A stretch of DNA of 64,000 nt, taken from assembly GCA_964030475.1 (NCBI GenBank), contig CAXIPT010000008.1, positions 1,429,634 through 1,493,633 of the forward strand. The letters run 5' to 3'. The position numbers were made by a program, and so were the translations under genes. The DNA comes from Tethya wilhelma. Taxonomy: Eukaryota; Porifera; Demospongiae; Tethyida; Tethyidae. Under the pieces are notes generated by a model. It was not told the origin of the DNA. It did not search any database and saw only the letters and a list, made by a program, of their open reading frames with translations. Positions 33,645-44,265 of the stretch are shown piece after piece. How positions within the stretch are numbered: the first letter of the stretch is position 1; each line of letters opens with the position of its first letter.

Positions 33645-33850
33645 CCGTATAGCTCCAAATTTTCGTGGTACAATATTTTTGTGAATTTCGTGATTTGACC
33701 GAATATCACGAAAATTTTCTCCACGTAAATTTAGAAAACCGTATATCGGCAATATAATTTCAGAGATCGTGAATCACGAAAATTAGCTCAAAACGGCAAA
33801 GACAGACTTTTCACAAACTTTTTGAACCACGAAAATATGGAGCTATACGG
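33645..33850. repeat. MITE, CCGTATAGCTCC family
   Basis: 206 bp, TA-flanked, near identical in inverse orientation to 12349-12554. Confidence 0.9.
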
Positions 33851-34371
33851 TATTGTTAGCACCATGCACCACAGGTATCTTTAAGTGCGGCAGCAAAGGT
33901 CCAGATGTGCTCTCGAGGCTGGCCATGTGTGAGGATGATGCCATCATAATCTATTGTTAGAGATTGTTCTGAGAGTAAGCAGTATAAGCATTCAATAATT
34001 CTTCCACATACTTGTGAGCCACAGGTCGGATAAATCATGGATACACCCCCAGAAAATTGTTCAGGCCTACCACAAAGCCTCAGTGGAGGTTCAGTCCTGT
34101 TGACCAGCACCAACTCACTTGGACAGGATCAGTCATGTCCAGATTAGCTACCCTCGAGCTCGTCCATATCCTTAGAATATTCTAATTTTTGCCTATTCTT
34201 CAAATTTACTATTCTCAAGACTTTAACCTATTCGTTCAAATGGATGTTTCCTGTTCTTCAACAATTCTTAATTATTCATGAGCTTCTCTGTACAACAAAT
34301 TGCATGACACAAAACTTTCATTTGAATTGTTTCATTTTTTATTATATATAGTGTAAATTTCGGAAAAATAT

Positions 34372-34681
34372 AAGCGGGGTGGGAATGGGCAGTGCTGTAA
34401 AAAGTATTGGAACAAGGCCTGTCTCACTAATTTCGGCACATGACTACTTCATTTTCATCAATTAGTGTCATAAAATTAATGGTTCAAGAATGGAATAGCT
34501 TATCAGCGACACTATCACACACCATGACATTAATTTTTCAAATTCCTGCCAATCTTATCACTCAGTGAACAGTGGAATAAAGTAGAGCAGGCAGGCCTAG
34601 ACTTGAACACAAAAAATGAAGTCATGTGCCAAAATCAGTGAGACAGGTCTTGTTCCAATACTTTTTACAGAACTGCCCATG
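34372..34681. repeat. Foldback element related to 4464-4919
   Basis: The arms carry GGGCAGTGCTGTAAAAAGTA and its inverse, about 75 bp each. The spacer holds CCTGCCAATCTTATCACTCA, also found near 60100. Confidence 0.8.
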
Positions 34682-35179
34682 TACTGACCATGAACCCTTA
34701 TTAATTTTACAACAAAGATGGCTATATACAGTGTGCCAGTATTATGCTTTTGTTTCTTGACATTTCGACAGAAAGCAAGTGTAAAAGGCACTACTCTAAA
34801 TGAAAAGAAGGTACTCTGCAGAGTCAAAACTAACTCAATGCCTTTTGTTTCCTGGAAGTTATGTTCTGTGTGGGTGTAGCTTAATTCCAGGCGCGTTGGG
34901 AAGTTTCTGTGAGTTTTAGACCATCTATGGAGTTAGTAATCTGTCTAAGAGAGCCTCTGAGCAAGGCTTAACTTTGTTTTGCTAGAATTTTGTGATGATA
35001 AACATTCAGTTGTATTGTGTTTATGGCCATGGGGCACCCGGCCCATTTTGACTATACGTACTACCGTATGTATGATAACTTCAATCCCTAAAGTGAACTG
35101 GGGCACGTGTAGGCACTAGAAGTTGAACTTGAACTACCAGACTCCATAGTCCATAGCTAGTCTAACAGATGATAACAGT

Positions 35180-36720
35180 CAAATTATACTTCAGAATGCT
35201 AAGTCTTCCATATCAACGTGTTTAGCCTAGTTTCCTAACTCGAACAGCTAGTATTTGTAGGTTTATGATGTAATTTCCAGTTAAGGACCTTCCTATATCC
35301 GCAAGGATCACTCCCTCATTGATGCACTCTGATCTGTGCACATGCTCATTTGTGTTCTACGAAAAGATCGGGTAACTATGGCGCATATCACTCATGCTGT
35401 TTAAAAGGTGACATAATTATTCACAGTCTTTTTTCTAGCTCATAAGTTTTCAACTGCTATTTTCTTCTTCGACTATATTATCATGGCACACGGATCAACC
35501 ATTGTGTTTAATGCTATTGATTTCTCTAGCCAAGAGAACCATGACGGCGGAATCAACTCAGCACAGCTAATAGCGGACATTGTCAATGGATCTGAGCCCA
35601 ACAAAATTGGTGACAAAGTTCAAGTCCCACCACAGGTGGTCGACCCAAACCTTAAGGATCCACAATCATCACAGATGATGGGCATCCTAAATGAACTCCA
35701 TACTTCCATGCAAAACATGGCAAAGAGAATCTCATCCTTGGAGGACAAGGGTGATGGGAATGTGAGAATGTCGGACCACCACCAGGTACAATGGCTTACC
35801 TGACTCAATGGCTCACCTATCAACTCGATGGGCCAACCACATTGGAGAGGAAACTCCTCGATGTTAACCGAGCCAGCTTGGGATAGAGAAGATGAGGAGG
35901 AGGAATGCGACGCACCTCAGAGGACAGTGTGTTAGCAAGAGGTGCTTAAGCAGGCACCATTGACAATCCAACTCGTGCCAATGGCGCGAGAAATACAGTG
36001 CCCCAAAGTTAGATACAGCCTTGACACACTTCTGAAGCAGCAGGTGTCAGTACCGGCAAAGAAACAACTGAGCAAAACTCAGGCCCTCGTCTTGGACCCC
36101 TAGCGGCAATTGTGGAAAGTGCTAACCAAGGGAACCTGACATGAATTAGTGCTAGATGCCGCACAGTTGGCACTGAAACTGCTGGGGAAATGCCATTGGA
36201 CACATCACCACCAAAAGAAGGAGGCTTATTCTCAATGACCTCAACCCCTCCATCAAAGAAATGGCAGGAGAGAACAAAATTTTCATTGAAGTGGCACTCG
36301 AACCTTTTTGAAGACTGCTTCACTAAGAAAGCCAAGGAAAGAGTGGAAGAACTGAAGACCCTGAAGGCCCCCCAGGAAAAGAAAAATAGTTGGAAGAATC
36401 CAAGCAAGGAGTCAAAATATTTTTGATCAAGCCGCCCCTTGTACTCACATGCAAGGCCGTCAGGGGCGGCAGGAGTTTCAGAGGCCACCAAAGATTTCAG
36501 AGAAGTTGCCCATATCCTGCAAAAGGAAAGCCGAGCTTCCACCAGTAGGGGAACAACAATCAGTAAAGAAACTTCACGAAGTAAATTGTAAATGTATTTC
36601 CTTCTCTACCTGTTGTCATAACTGTATTATTAAAATAGTGTATTATTGAAATAAACCTTTCTGGCTCCGCTCAACAACAGTAAAACAGTTGTTGGATCTA
36701 GGTACTCTGCACTATTAAGG
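35180..36720 (+). pseudogene. DIRS-like retrotransposon ORF1 (gag-like) relic, copy 1
   Basis: An open start (35483-35803: IVNGSEPNKIG..., QMMGILNELHTSMQNMAKRISSLED) is followed, across several frameshifts and stops, by a segment with LNDLNPSIKEMA and CFTKKAKERVEELKTL. In my recollection this pattern is typical of DIRS-1-type gag proteins. The end carries AATAAA (36647) and a short inverted segment. No RT or tyrosine recombinase is visible, so it is truncated and dead. The closest relative is at 55970-57720. Confidence 0.65.
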
Positions 36721-36888
36721 CTTGATTAGCAAAACAACCTAAATGTCCATAATAAATCATATTGACTCAATCTACTACATTCTTTGCTAAATATTATTAC
36801 ATTCCCTCAAAATATAACCTTTCTATTAAATGTTTCCAAATTTTCCAAATTAAATAATTAATATTTATGAAAATATTGAATATCTCTA

Positions 36889-37042
36889 AAAATATGAATA
36901 ATTCATTTTCTGGAGGATTTCCCCTGTTGCTATGGCAACCAAAACTTGAGAACAGGATCATATCATAAAGTACAATCTATCAAAGGGGGGTAAAATTTTG
37001 TCATACTGTTCAGGAGATATGACTGAGGTTTTGGCTGGTGTG
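36889..37042. repeat. Left half of a foldback element split by the LTR retrotransposon
   Basis: The segment ATGAATAATTCATTTTCTGG ... CCTGTTGCTATGGCAACC is matched in inverse orientation by 43990-44053 beyond the retrotransposon. The LTR element therefore landed inside this older inverted repeat. Confidence 0.7.
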
Positions 37043-38550
37043 TGTAGTGCGCCGCCGAGGGTGCGCCGAGATGTTAGCAGACGAGTAAAAGTCCTTTTAG
37101 TTATAGAGTGATGATCGATTAAAGTGAAGCATGTCTAACAGTAAAAATGTAGCTACTTATATACAAAAACATAGAGGATGTTACAATAAAAGGCAGGAAC
37201 TAATTAAAACAAACAAATAGAACAAAGAAACTAAGACAGGAAATTCTAGGAATATGACATCATTATAGTAATAATGAAAATACATGAAAAGTCTAATATC
37301 CCTAGTACAAAGTATATCATATCCTCTAGCCTATACAGAACTCAAGAGGTGTTAACAGACACATGTGCACAAGAAAATATCCATAGATGGTAATAAATCT
37401 AGCTACAACGTACAAACACAGTCTGCACTAAGACCTCAATTTTACCTGATTCGCGCATCCGGTCTGGTTTGTATTAGACCATAGGGAGAAAAATGTCTGC
37501 GTTTTTATAGGTTTTTTGAATGCTCATATTTTTCTTGTGATAGTCATTCTGAAGCTCCTTTTTGTTAAATCGTGTTCTTTAAAACTTTGTTAACCTATAT
37601 ATGCCATCAAACTGGGCTAGACTTCAAATCCCCTGCTAATAAAGGAGTAGGCGCCTGGGGGGTGCTGAGCAGGACAGCCATGTTCAGCTCACTGGACAAG
37701 GTGATGCAAAATACAGCAGAAGCCTCATCTTCTGTCAGAAGGTTAGTTATTTCCAAGAGTACACTCGAGTGAAAACAGAAAGCAATAGACTTACTATGAT
37801 CTAAAACATACTGTATCAAAAATCGATAAATATTACCACTTTTATGACACCAATAAGAAAAAAAATCACTATTGGACTCCTTTACTTTTTGTTGAAAACA
37901 GCTACTTCTATCATTGTAGCGAGTGTAGAAACAAACTAGACTTTTATACGCTCTCTGGTTCAGTCACCAAAACTCTCCAAACACACGAGGTACAAGCGAG
38001 ATAGCCATCTTGGTCAACTTCAGAAGACTGGACAAGCTGATGCAAATTGTCCCACAAATCTCATTTCCTGTTCATGTGATCTTTACATCCCAGTATTGCA
38101 GTAACTGTACACACTGTGGACAAGACCTTGCCAGTGTAGAGAAATGCATCTGTAAACTCTTAGAAATACACTATGAGTACCAGCTGTGACGTCATATGTG
38201 GGCATTAAATTTGTACTACAAAAGCTACATGTACTACATGATAGAAACACATAATCATATTCATTGCAAACCGCGTAAAACTGTGCATGTGTAAACGCTG
38301 CTTGCGTCATATGTTCTGTGGTTTGTAGTGGCAGCTGCCAAATTCCAGATCAGGTAAAAGTGAGGTCTTAGTGCAGACTGAACATGGAAAAACCTAAGAC
38401 ATGTATCAACATCAAAGTGTACTTGGTATTAACATCAAGGCCTACTCAAAGTCATTAGATCACTTTAACTACTAGTACAGTTAGTAAGTTCTTACATCAG
38501 CATTACGTTATAATTCTTACATCAGCATTACATTACACATCAGCATTACA
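37043..38550 (-). repeat. 3' LTR, carrying a nested DNA element
   Basis: Begins TGTAGTGCGCC and ends CATTACA as read on the plus strand. It matches 43370-43908 except for the insert at 37419-38380 and a few single-base or 2-bp differences. Confidence 0.95.
37419..38380. mobile_element. 962-bp TIR element inserted in the 3' LTR
   Basis: The inverted ends (CAGTCTGCACTAAGACCTCA, about 34 bp with one mismatch) are flanked by a 4-bp duplication AACA (37415-37418, 38381-38384). The empty site is visible in the other LTR at about 43738. No transposase is seen. The CAGTC start and 4-bp duplication are shared with 50539-51764. Confidence 0.93.
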
Positions 38551-38568
38551 TTGCCCCCCTCCTTCTGA
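38551..38568 (-). promoter_or_regulatory. Polypurine tract for plus-strand priming
   Basis: On the minus strand AGAAGGAGGGGGGCAA lies directly before the 3' LTR, where a second-strand primer is expected. Confidence 0.85.
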
Positions 38569-38583
38569 GAATTCGTCCCGAAT

Positions 38584-41500
38584 TCAGTGTGTGACCATAG
38601 GGTGCAGATGAACGGGTGGGCGACGGTCACGTTGAGGATAACGAGAAGGTTGCGGACCAGGTGGAGCAATAGGCTGAGGAAAAGCATCATCTTCAGTGTT
38701 CAGTAATGTCATGTGTTCACCAAAAGCTTCTGGTTCTGATTGCATCTGAGTGGGTATGGGTGGTGAGTCGTCGAAAGAGGTAGTGAAACGTGTACCTGGT
38801 GCACATAACTTGAGACGATTGAAGTGTACAATCATTACACGACGGTTGCCACGAAGTCCCTTGATGCGATAATCACTTTCAGTCACTCTTTCGATAACTC
38901 TGTATGGTCCAGTCCATGGGTGGTGTAGCTTACGATTTTGTCCTGGAGGAATGACAGTAGAGTGCAACCAGACTAGATCATCAGGTTGAAGTGGTTGTCC
39001 ATGGACACGCTTATCGTAGTACTCTTTACGTCTCTCATGACTAGCTCGGAGACGCTCCCTGGCAAGATCATATGCATCTTGAAGACTCTTCTTCAGCTTA
39101 GCAGCATACTCTGTCACAGGTGTACTTTGAGTTCCGTCTCGGGGTGAGCCATACATGAGGTCCACTGGTAGTTTCGCTTGACGACCAAACATCAAGTAGA
39201 ATGGGGTGAAACCTGTTGAAGCATGGACACTGGTGTTGTAAGCCATGCATACCTTGCGTAGTTGGGCTTCCCAATCAAAGGCATTCTCTCGAACTGTAGT
39301 AGCGAGCATATCCAGTAGTGTCCGGTTAAATCGTTCCACTTGTCCATCACACTGTGGGTGATAAGGTGAAGTCCTAGTCTTGTGGATGTTAAGCAACTGA
39401 CAAGTTTCACGGAGAAGCTCAGACTCGAATTGCTTGCCTTGATCAGAATGCAGCTGTTCGGGTACTGAGAAACGACAAAACAGCTCGTCCACCAGCTTCT
39501 GAGAAACAGTCACAGCTTCCTGGTTGGGAATGGCATATGCTTCTGTCCACTTCGTAAAATAGTCTGCTGCAACCAGCACATAGGAGTTGCCAGCCTCTGA
39601 TTCTGGGAGTGGTCCCAGTATATCCACTGCAACAACCTGCATGGGGTATCCAGCTGTGATTGTCTGAAGTGGGGCGTGGTTCCTCTTTGGAGCTGTTTTT
39701 CGTGTCTGGCAGGCTTCGCAAGCGAGTAGCCAGTTGTGTACATCTCGTTGCATTCCAGGCCAGTAGAAACGCTCCTTCAACTTGCACAGGGTCTTCTCTT
39801 CTCCCAGGTGTCCTTCGAGTGCTCCAGCATGAACTTCGTGCATTGCCTCCTCTCGGAGCGCTGCCGGGAGTACAAGTTGCCATCTGCTGCACTGGTCTTG
39901 AGCATCTTCAAACCTCCTCTTCAGGACACCATCCTTCACCACCAGCCTAGTCCAGAGTTGAGAGAGACGTTGTGCATCTGGCCCTTGGCTCCTGACTGTG
40001 TCACGTGTTGGTTTGTCGTTCCTGTCAACAGCTTGTAGAAATAATCCAATGGGACCATCCTCTAGTTGCAGTTGTCGCAGGTCTGACGGTGTGCGTCCAG
40101 CCAGTTGCACTGCATGGACAGCTTGCTCTGGTACCTCATCGTGATTCTCTCTGCCACACTGCGTACACGGGTGTCTTGACAAGGCATCTGCGTTCAGGTG
40201 TCTTCTTCCAGGTCGGTGCATAATACGGAAATCGTATTCTTGCAGTTGTTCCAGCCACCTCGCAAGTTGTCCCTCTGGCTCCTTGAAGTTGGACAGCCAG
40301 GTTAAAGAACCATGGTCTGTTCTTAGTAGGAACTCCTTACCCAGAAGGTACTGTCGGAAGTGACGGGCGAACGTCACAACTGCCAGCAGCTCTCGTCTAG
40401 TTACACAGTAGCGCCTCTCTGGTTTGGACAGTGTGCGACTCCCATAGGCGATCACACGCTCTGTCCCATCGGGTTGCATCTGTGAGAGAACAGCTCCTAT
40501 TCCAGTATCACTTGCATCGGTGTCTAGGGTGAATTCCCGTGTGTAATCTGGAAATGCAAGAATGGGTGCCGAGACGAGACGGTGACGCAACTCTTCAAAT
40601 GCTTCCTGGCAGCCATCAGTCCATGCAAAGGGGTGGTTCTTCTCTGTCAAGCGATGGAGTGGCTTGGCAATGGTAGCAAAATCCTTGACAAACCGACGGT
40701 AGTAGTTTGCCAGGCCAAGGAATCGCTGAACGTCCTTCCTGTTCTTAGGCACTGGCCAGTGTGCTACCTTGTCTGTCTTGGCAGGATCTGTACGAACACC
40801 ATGATCAGATACAATGTGACCAAGGAAATGTACCTGCTTGCAGCACAGATCACACTTGCTAGGCTTGAGCTTAAGTCCAGCTTCTCTCAGTCTCTGGAAC
40901 ACTTCTCTCAAGTTCTGTAGGTGTTGCTTGAAGGTCTGCCCCACGATGATGACATCATCCAGATAAACCAGACAGCTGGACCACTGCACTCCGGCCAAGA
41001 CCAGGTCCATCAGCCTCTGGAACGTAGCAGGGGCATTGCACAACCCAAACGGCATCACCTTAAACTCGTAGAGACCACTTGGTGTGCAGAAGGCTGTCTT
41101 CTCACGATCAGTTGGGTCGACCTCCACCTGCCAGTAGCCACTAATAAGATCGAGGGTACTGAACCATTTGGAACCAGCCAGTGTGTCGAGGGTTGTATCA
41201 ACACGGGGTAGGGGGTATGCATCCTTCCTAGTCACGGCATTGACCTTCCTGTAGTCAACACAGAATCTCGTGGAGCCGTCCTTCTTCTTCACGAGGACCA
41301 CAGGTGATGCCCAAGGGCTAGTTGATGGAACAATGACATCCTTCTGCAGCATTTCATCCAGCATCTTCTTGACCTCATCCTTACGGAAGGGTGGTATCCT
41401 GCGTGCCTGCTGCCGAATTGGGGGTGCGCCCTCCACATTGATCTTGTGTTTCAGCTCTCCGGTACGCCCAAAGTCAGCTGATGATTTGGCGAACAGGTCA

Positions 41501-42522
41501 GCATATTCCAAACAGAGTGTAAATAGCTGTTCCTTCTCCTCCTGAGACAGTCGATCACCACTTTGGTTCACCATCTCCCATAGCTGGAGGCGCTGCTCTT
41601 CCGATACTTCGGTATCTGGTGCAACTGTGGCAACTGTCTCTGGCGTCATCTCTTCCGTAAGCAGTTCCATCTCTGCAATGGTGGTCCCCTTGGGGATGGT
41701 GACTGGGTCGCTCCTATTGTTCAGCACACGAAGGGGAATGCTCGTTCCCATTGGAGTCACCACTGCCCTAGCAATCATCACAGCATTACGTTGTTGCTTG
41801 TCAGCTTCAACCAGCCATGTGTGGTTCTGTGCCGAGGGCGGCACTGGAGCCATTATCTCCATTTCACTGAGGGGTGGAATGTGCAAGGGGTCATCAAGGA
41901 CAACAAGTACCTTAGCATCTTGTGGAACAGAGTTCTGATCATCCAAGATGATGGAAATGCTGTGGTCCTTGAGATGAAGGGTGTCATGGGTGTCTCCCAT
42001 CTCGATAGTGCACTGGTGGTCCCTCAGGAAGTCACGTCCAAGGATTACGTCAATATCTGCTGTCAATGTGTCGGTCACAACCACCTCGGCCAAGAAAACT
42101 TGACCCTTCAGCTGTAGTTGTACCTGCGTGCAACCATACAATTGCAAGGGTATACCTTGTACTCCAACCAACTTGCGTCCTTCGGGACTCTTCAGGGGCA
42201 TTTCGCAACCAGTCTTATCCCACAAATCCTTGGATATGATTGTCGTTGCTGCTCCAGTGTCCACCAGCATGTCTACTGGTACGCCATTCAAGTATCCTTT
42301 TAGAGTACACCCAGCCTTGCAGTCAAGAGTCACAGCTGTAAGCGTGGTCTGCTCCGCACATGAGTGTTCAGGTCCAATATCAAGTCCAATATCAAGTCCA
42401 ATATCAGTTCCGGGTTTGTTATCAGTTTGAGCCACTGTGGTACCCTCTAGAACCTGGCTCAGGGATCCGAGGGCTTCTCGTTTCCCTGTTGCTTCACCGG
42501 TTTCCTTGGAGCTGAGGGACAA
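38584..42522 (-). CDS. pol: Pol polyprotein (protease, RT, RNase H, integrase)
   Basis: A 1312-codon uninterrupted ORF with no ATG at its head: it opens with TTG right after a TAA, as expected for a frameshift product. Aspartic protease at about 75-175 (DTGA at 88-91). Reverse transcriptase at about 370-570, with VDYRKVN, MPFGLCNAP and the YLDD box at 520-523. RNase H at about 663-785 (DTDAS). Integrase zinc finger at about 898-940 (HHCC). The integrase core has D967, D1027 and E1063, exactly DD35E, and a GPY-type C-terminal segment (WTGPYRVIERV). All catalytic residues are present. The frame is -1 relative to gag, with a 64-nt overlap. Confidence 0.97.
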   Translation of the reverse strand: MSLSSKETGEATGKREALGSLSQVLEGTTVAQTDNKPGTDIGLDIGLDIGPEHSCAEQTTLTAVTLDCKAGCTLKGYLNGVPVDMLVDTGAATTIISKDLWDKTGCEMPLKSPEGRKLVGVQGIPLQLYGCTQVQLQLKGQVFLAEVVVTDTLTADIDVILGRDFLRDHQCTIEMGDTHDTLHLKDHSISIILDDQNSVPQDAKVLVVLDDPLHIPPLSEMEIMAPVPPSAQNHTWLVEADKQQRNAVMIARAVVTPMGTSIPLRVLNNRSDPVTIPKGTTIAEMELLTEEMTPETVATVAPDTEVSEEQRLQLWEMVNQSGDRLSQEEKEQLFTLCLEYADLFAKSSADFGRTGELKHKINVEGAPPIRQQARRIPPFRKDEVKKMLDEMLQKDVIVPSTSPWASPVVLVKKKDGSTRFCVDYRKVNAVTRKDAYPLPRVDTTLDTLAGSKWFSTLDLISGYWQVEVDPTDREKTAFCTPSGLYEFKVMPFGLCNAPATFQRLMDLVLAGVQWSSCLVYLDDVIIVGQTFKQHLQNLREVFQRLREAGLKLKPSKCDLCCKQVHFLGHIVSDHGVRTDPAKTDKVAHWPVPKNRKDVQRFLGLANYYRRFVKDFATIAKPLHRLTEKNHPFAWTDGCQEAFEELRHRLVSAPILAFPDYTREFTLDTDASDTGIGAVLSQMQPDGTERVIAYGSRTLSKPERRYCVTRRELLAVVTFARHFRQYLLGKEFLLRTDHGSLTWLSNFKEPEGQLARWLEQLQEYDFRIMHRPGRRHLNADALSRHPCTQCGRENHDEVPEQAVHAVQLAGRTPSDLRQLQLEDGPIGLFLQAVDRNDKPTRDTVRSQGPDAQRLSQLWTRLVVKDGVLKRRFEDAQDQCSRWQLVLPAALREEAMHEVHAGALEGHLGEEKTLCKLKERFYWPGMQRDVHNWLLACEACQTRKTAPKRNHAPLQTITAGYPMQVVAVDILGPLPESEAGNSYVLVAADYFTKWTEAYAIPNQEAVTVSQKLVDELFCRFSVPEQLHSDQGKQFESELLRETCQLLNIHKTRTSPYHPQCDGQVERFNRTLLDMLATTVRENAFDWEAQLRKVCMAYNTSVHASTGFTPFYLMFGRQAKLPVDLMYGSPRDGTQSTPVTEYAAKLKKSLQDAYDLARERLRASHERRKEYYDKRVHGQPLQPDDLVWLHSTVIPPGQNRKLHHPWTGPYRVIERVTESDYRIKGLRGNRRVMIVHFNRLKLCAPGTRFTTSFDDSPPIPTQMQSEPEAFGEHMTLLNTEDDAFPQPIAPPGPQPSRYPQRDRRPPVHLHPMVTH
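42429..42486 (-). promoter_or_regulatory. -1 ribosomal frameshift signal: GGGAAAC plus predicted pseudoknot
   Basis: In the gag frame, the heptamer G GGA AAC (minus strand 42486-42480) is a textbook X XXY YYZ slippery site. It lies inside the gag/pol overlap and shifts into the pol frame. After a 5-nt spacer, stem 1 GCCCTC (42474-42469) can pair with GAGGGT (42447-42442). GAGCCA in the loop (42460-42455) can pair with TGGCTC (42434-42429), giving an H-type pseudoknot. The gag stop TGA lies inside the structure. Seen by eye, not folded. Confidence 0.85.
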
Positions 42523-43283
42523 TTAGCACGAAAATGTCCCTCACTTTGGCAGTTCCAGCATTTCCACGAACTTCCGCTACGCCTGCCACCACTGTTGCGT
42601 TGTCGGGGTTGTTGTTGTTGCACAGTTTTGAGTCCAGCCTCCAAGTACTCCATTTTCTGCAGGATCTGTTGCAGGGGGTCATCCCGCTTCTTTGAGCTGA
42701 TGGTAGCAACTGGTGACAGTTCCTCAGGCTCTTCTTCACTCACTTGGGTGATTTGCATGGGTGCTTTGCCTCTGGATGCTTGTAGGTAGGACTCCATCTC
42801 CAGGGTAGTGGTAACTGCCTCCTCCACGGTCTTAGGCTTGCTTTGCCTGACATTAAACCCAAGTTGAGGATCCTCCAATTGGGCCAGGTATTGGTTCAAG
42901 GCGAGACGTTCCCGGGCTCCATCCTCGAGATCAGGATATGCTTTATCCGCCAGAAGTTTCAACTCCTCGCCAAAGGCTGCCCAATCCTCCTTTCTCTTTT
43001 TATGTCTTGTCTGCAACTCGGCCATGTAGAGTTCTTTCTTGCTTTCAGGCTCGAATCGTTTCTTCAGCGCTGCTGTAGACAGATCGTAGCTCTTACGGGT
43101 GTCCTCGGGGAGTTTCCGGAAGACTGTCGCTGCGCGACCAGCCAGCCTTACGCGTAGCCATGGGAGTCTACCGTCTCCTTCCCATTTGTTGACTGCTGCC
43201 ACACTGTCGAAATGATCCACCCAATCATCCCAACTCTTCTCTCCTGTGTAGAGATCGGGTAACACAATTGGTTTATGCGCCAT
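42459..43283 (-). CDS. gag: Gag protein with CCHC zinc knuckle
   Basis: 274 aa, starting MAHKPIVLPDLYTGEKSWDD. The body (DDWVDHFDSVAAVNKW, LRVRLAGRAATVF) resembles the retrotransposon gag capsid region. One CX2CX4HX4C knuckle lies at residues 242-255 (CWNCQSEGHFRANC), which would bind RNA. It terminates 64 nt into pol. Confidence 0.95.
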   Translation of the reverse strand: MAHKPIVLPDLYTGEKSWDDWVDHFDSVAAVNKWEGDGRLPWLRVRLAGRAATVFRKLPEDTRKSYDLSTAALKKRFEPESKKELYMAELQTRHKKRKEDWAAFGEELKLLADKAYPDLEDGARERLALNQYLAQLEDPQLGFNVRQSKPKTVEEAVTTTLEMESYLQASRGKAPMQITQVSEEEPEELSPVATISSKKRDDPLQQILQKMEYLEAGLKTVQQQQPRQRNSGGRRSGSSWKCWNCQSEGHFRANCPSAPRKPVKQQGNEKPSDP

Positions 43284-43351
43284 TTCCAGTGAATTGAGTC
43301 CTCAGGCTCTGAGTCTCTATCAAGATACTGCTGCTGCTGCTGAAGTGAGAA

Positions 43352-43366
43352 CTGCCGACTACGCCA
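43352..43366 (-). promoter_or_regulatory. Primer binding site complementary to tRNA-Ser
   Basis: The plus strand reads CTGCCGACTACGCCA, which equals the 3' end of animal tRNA-Ser(AGA) including CCA as I recall it. It lies 3 nt from the 5' LTR, the usual position for minus-strand priming. Confidence 0.85.
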
Positions 43367-43369
43367 ATT

Positions 43370-43908
43370 TGTAGTGCGCCGCCGAGGGTGCGCCGAGATG
43401 TTAGCAGACGAGTAAAAGTCCCCTTAGTTATAGAGTGATGATCGATTAAAGTGAAGCATGTCTAACAGTAAAAATGTAGCTACTTATATACAAAAACATA
43501 GAGGATGTTACAATAAAAGGCAGGAACTAATTAAAACAAACAAATAGAACAAAGAAACTAAGACAGGAAATTCTAGGAATACGACATCATAGTAATAATG
43601 AAAATACATGAAGAGTCTAATATCCCTAGTACAAAGTATATCATATCCTCTAGCCTATACAGAACTCAAGAGGTGTTAACAGACACATGTGCACAAGAAA
43701 ATATCCATAGATGGTAATAAATCTAGCTACAACGTACAAACATGGAAAAACCTAAGACATGTATCAACATCAAAGTGTACTTGGTATTAACATCAAGGCC
43801 TACTCAAAGTCATTAGATCACTTTAACTACTAGTACAGTTAGTAAGTTCTTACATCAGCATTACGTTATAATTCTTACATCAGCATTACATTACACATCA
43901 GCATTACA
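43370..43908 (-). repeat. 5' LTR
   Basis: 539 bp, TGTAG...TTACA on the plus strand. It should hold the element's promoter and polyadenylation signal; I cannot place them with confidence. Confidence 0.95.
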
Positions 43909-43912
43909 TGTG

Positions 43913-44265
43913 CATCTAATAGAAAAAATTGAATATCAATTATGCATGATGACACGCCCCAACATTTTGTTAAGCATCATGTACTGATTAAGTTGATAAA
44001 GTTAGGTTGCCATAGCAACAGGGTTGTCCTCCATCTAATTAATTATTCATAAATTGCTAATTTATCCAAGCCGATAAGATCACATGAGTTTTCAGTTTCA
44101 TGGAAAAAGGTTAATTTGTTACGAAGATATTGCAATCTTGTGACCCAGGCCTTAACTACACTGAGTGTAAAGGAAATAGCTACAGAACTAGCCCAGTCAT
44201 GTCTCCCCATTGCAGGAAGAATTTCCCACTTTACAACACTCATCATAATTGCTAATCAGGTTTAA
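43913..44265. repeat. Right half of the split foldback and a dispersed repeat
   Basis: 43990-44053 pairs with 36889-36960. About 44150-44240 (CAGAACTAGCCCAGTCATGT) recurs in inverse orientation at 57640-57710. Confidence 0.65.

Larger units (their letters stand above)
37043..43908 (-). mobile_element. Intact Ty3/gypsy LTR retrotransposon
   Basis: It is flanked by TGTG (37039-37042 and 43909-43912). LTRs are 43370-43908 (5' LTR, 539 bp) and 37043-38550 (3' LTR, 542 bp once the 962-bp insertion is removed). I estimate about 99% LTR identity by eye, so the insertion is recent. Order on the minus strand: 5' LTR, primer site, gag (43283-42459), pol (42522-38584), polypurine tract, 3' LTR. No envelope ORF is seen. 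Pol order PR-RT-RH-IN is that of Metaviridae. Confidence 0.96.

Noticed and set aside
36009..36542. 177-codon minus-strand ORF
   Set aside because: Antisense of the DIRS-like gag relic, whose plus-strand residues show the family pattern.
39443..42430. Many plus- and minus-strand ORFs of 70-150 codons
   Set aside because: All are alternative frames of the intact pol gene.
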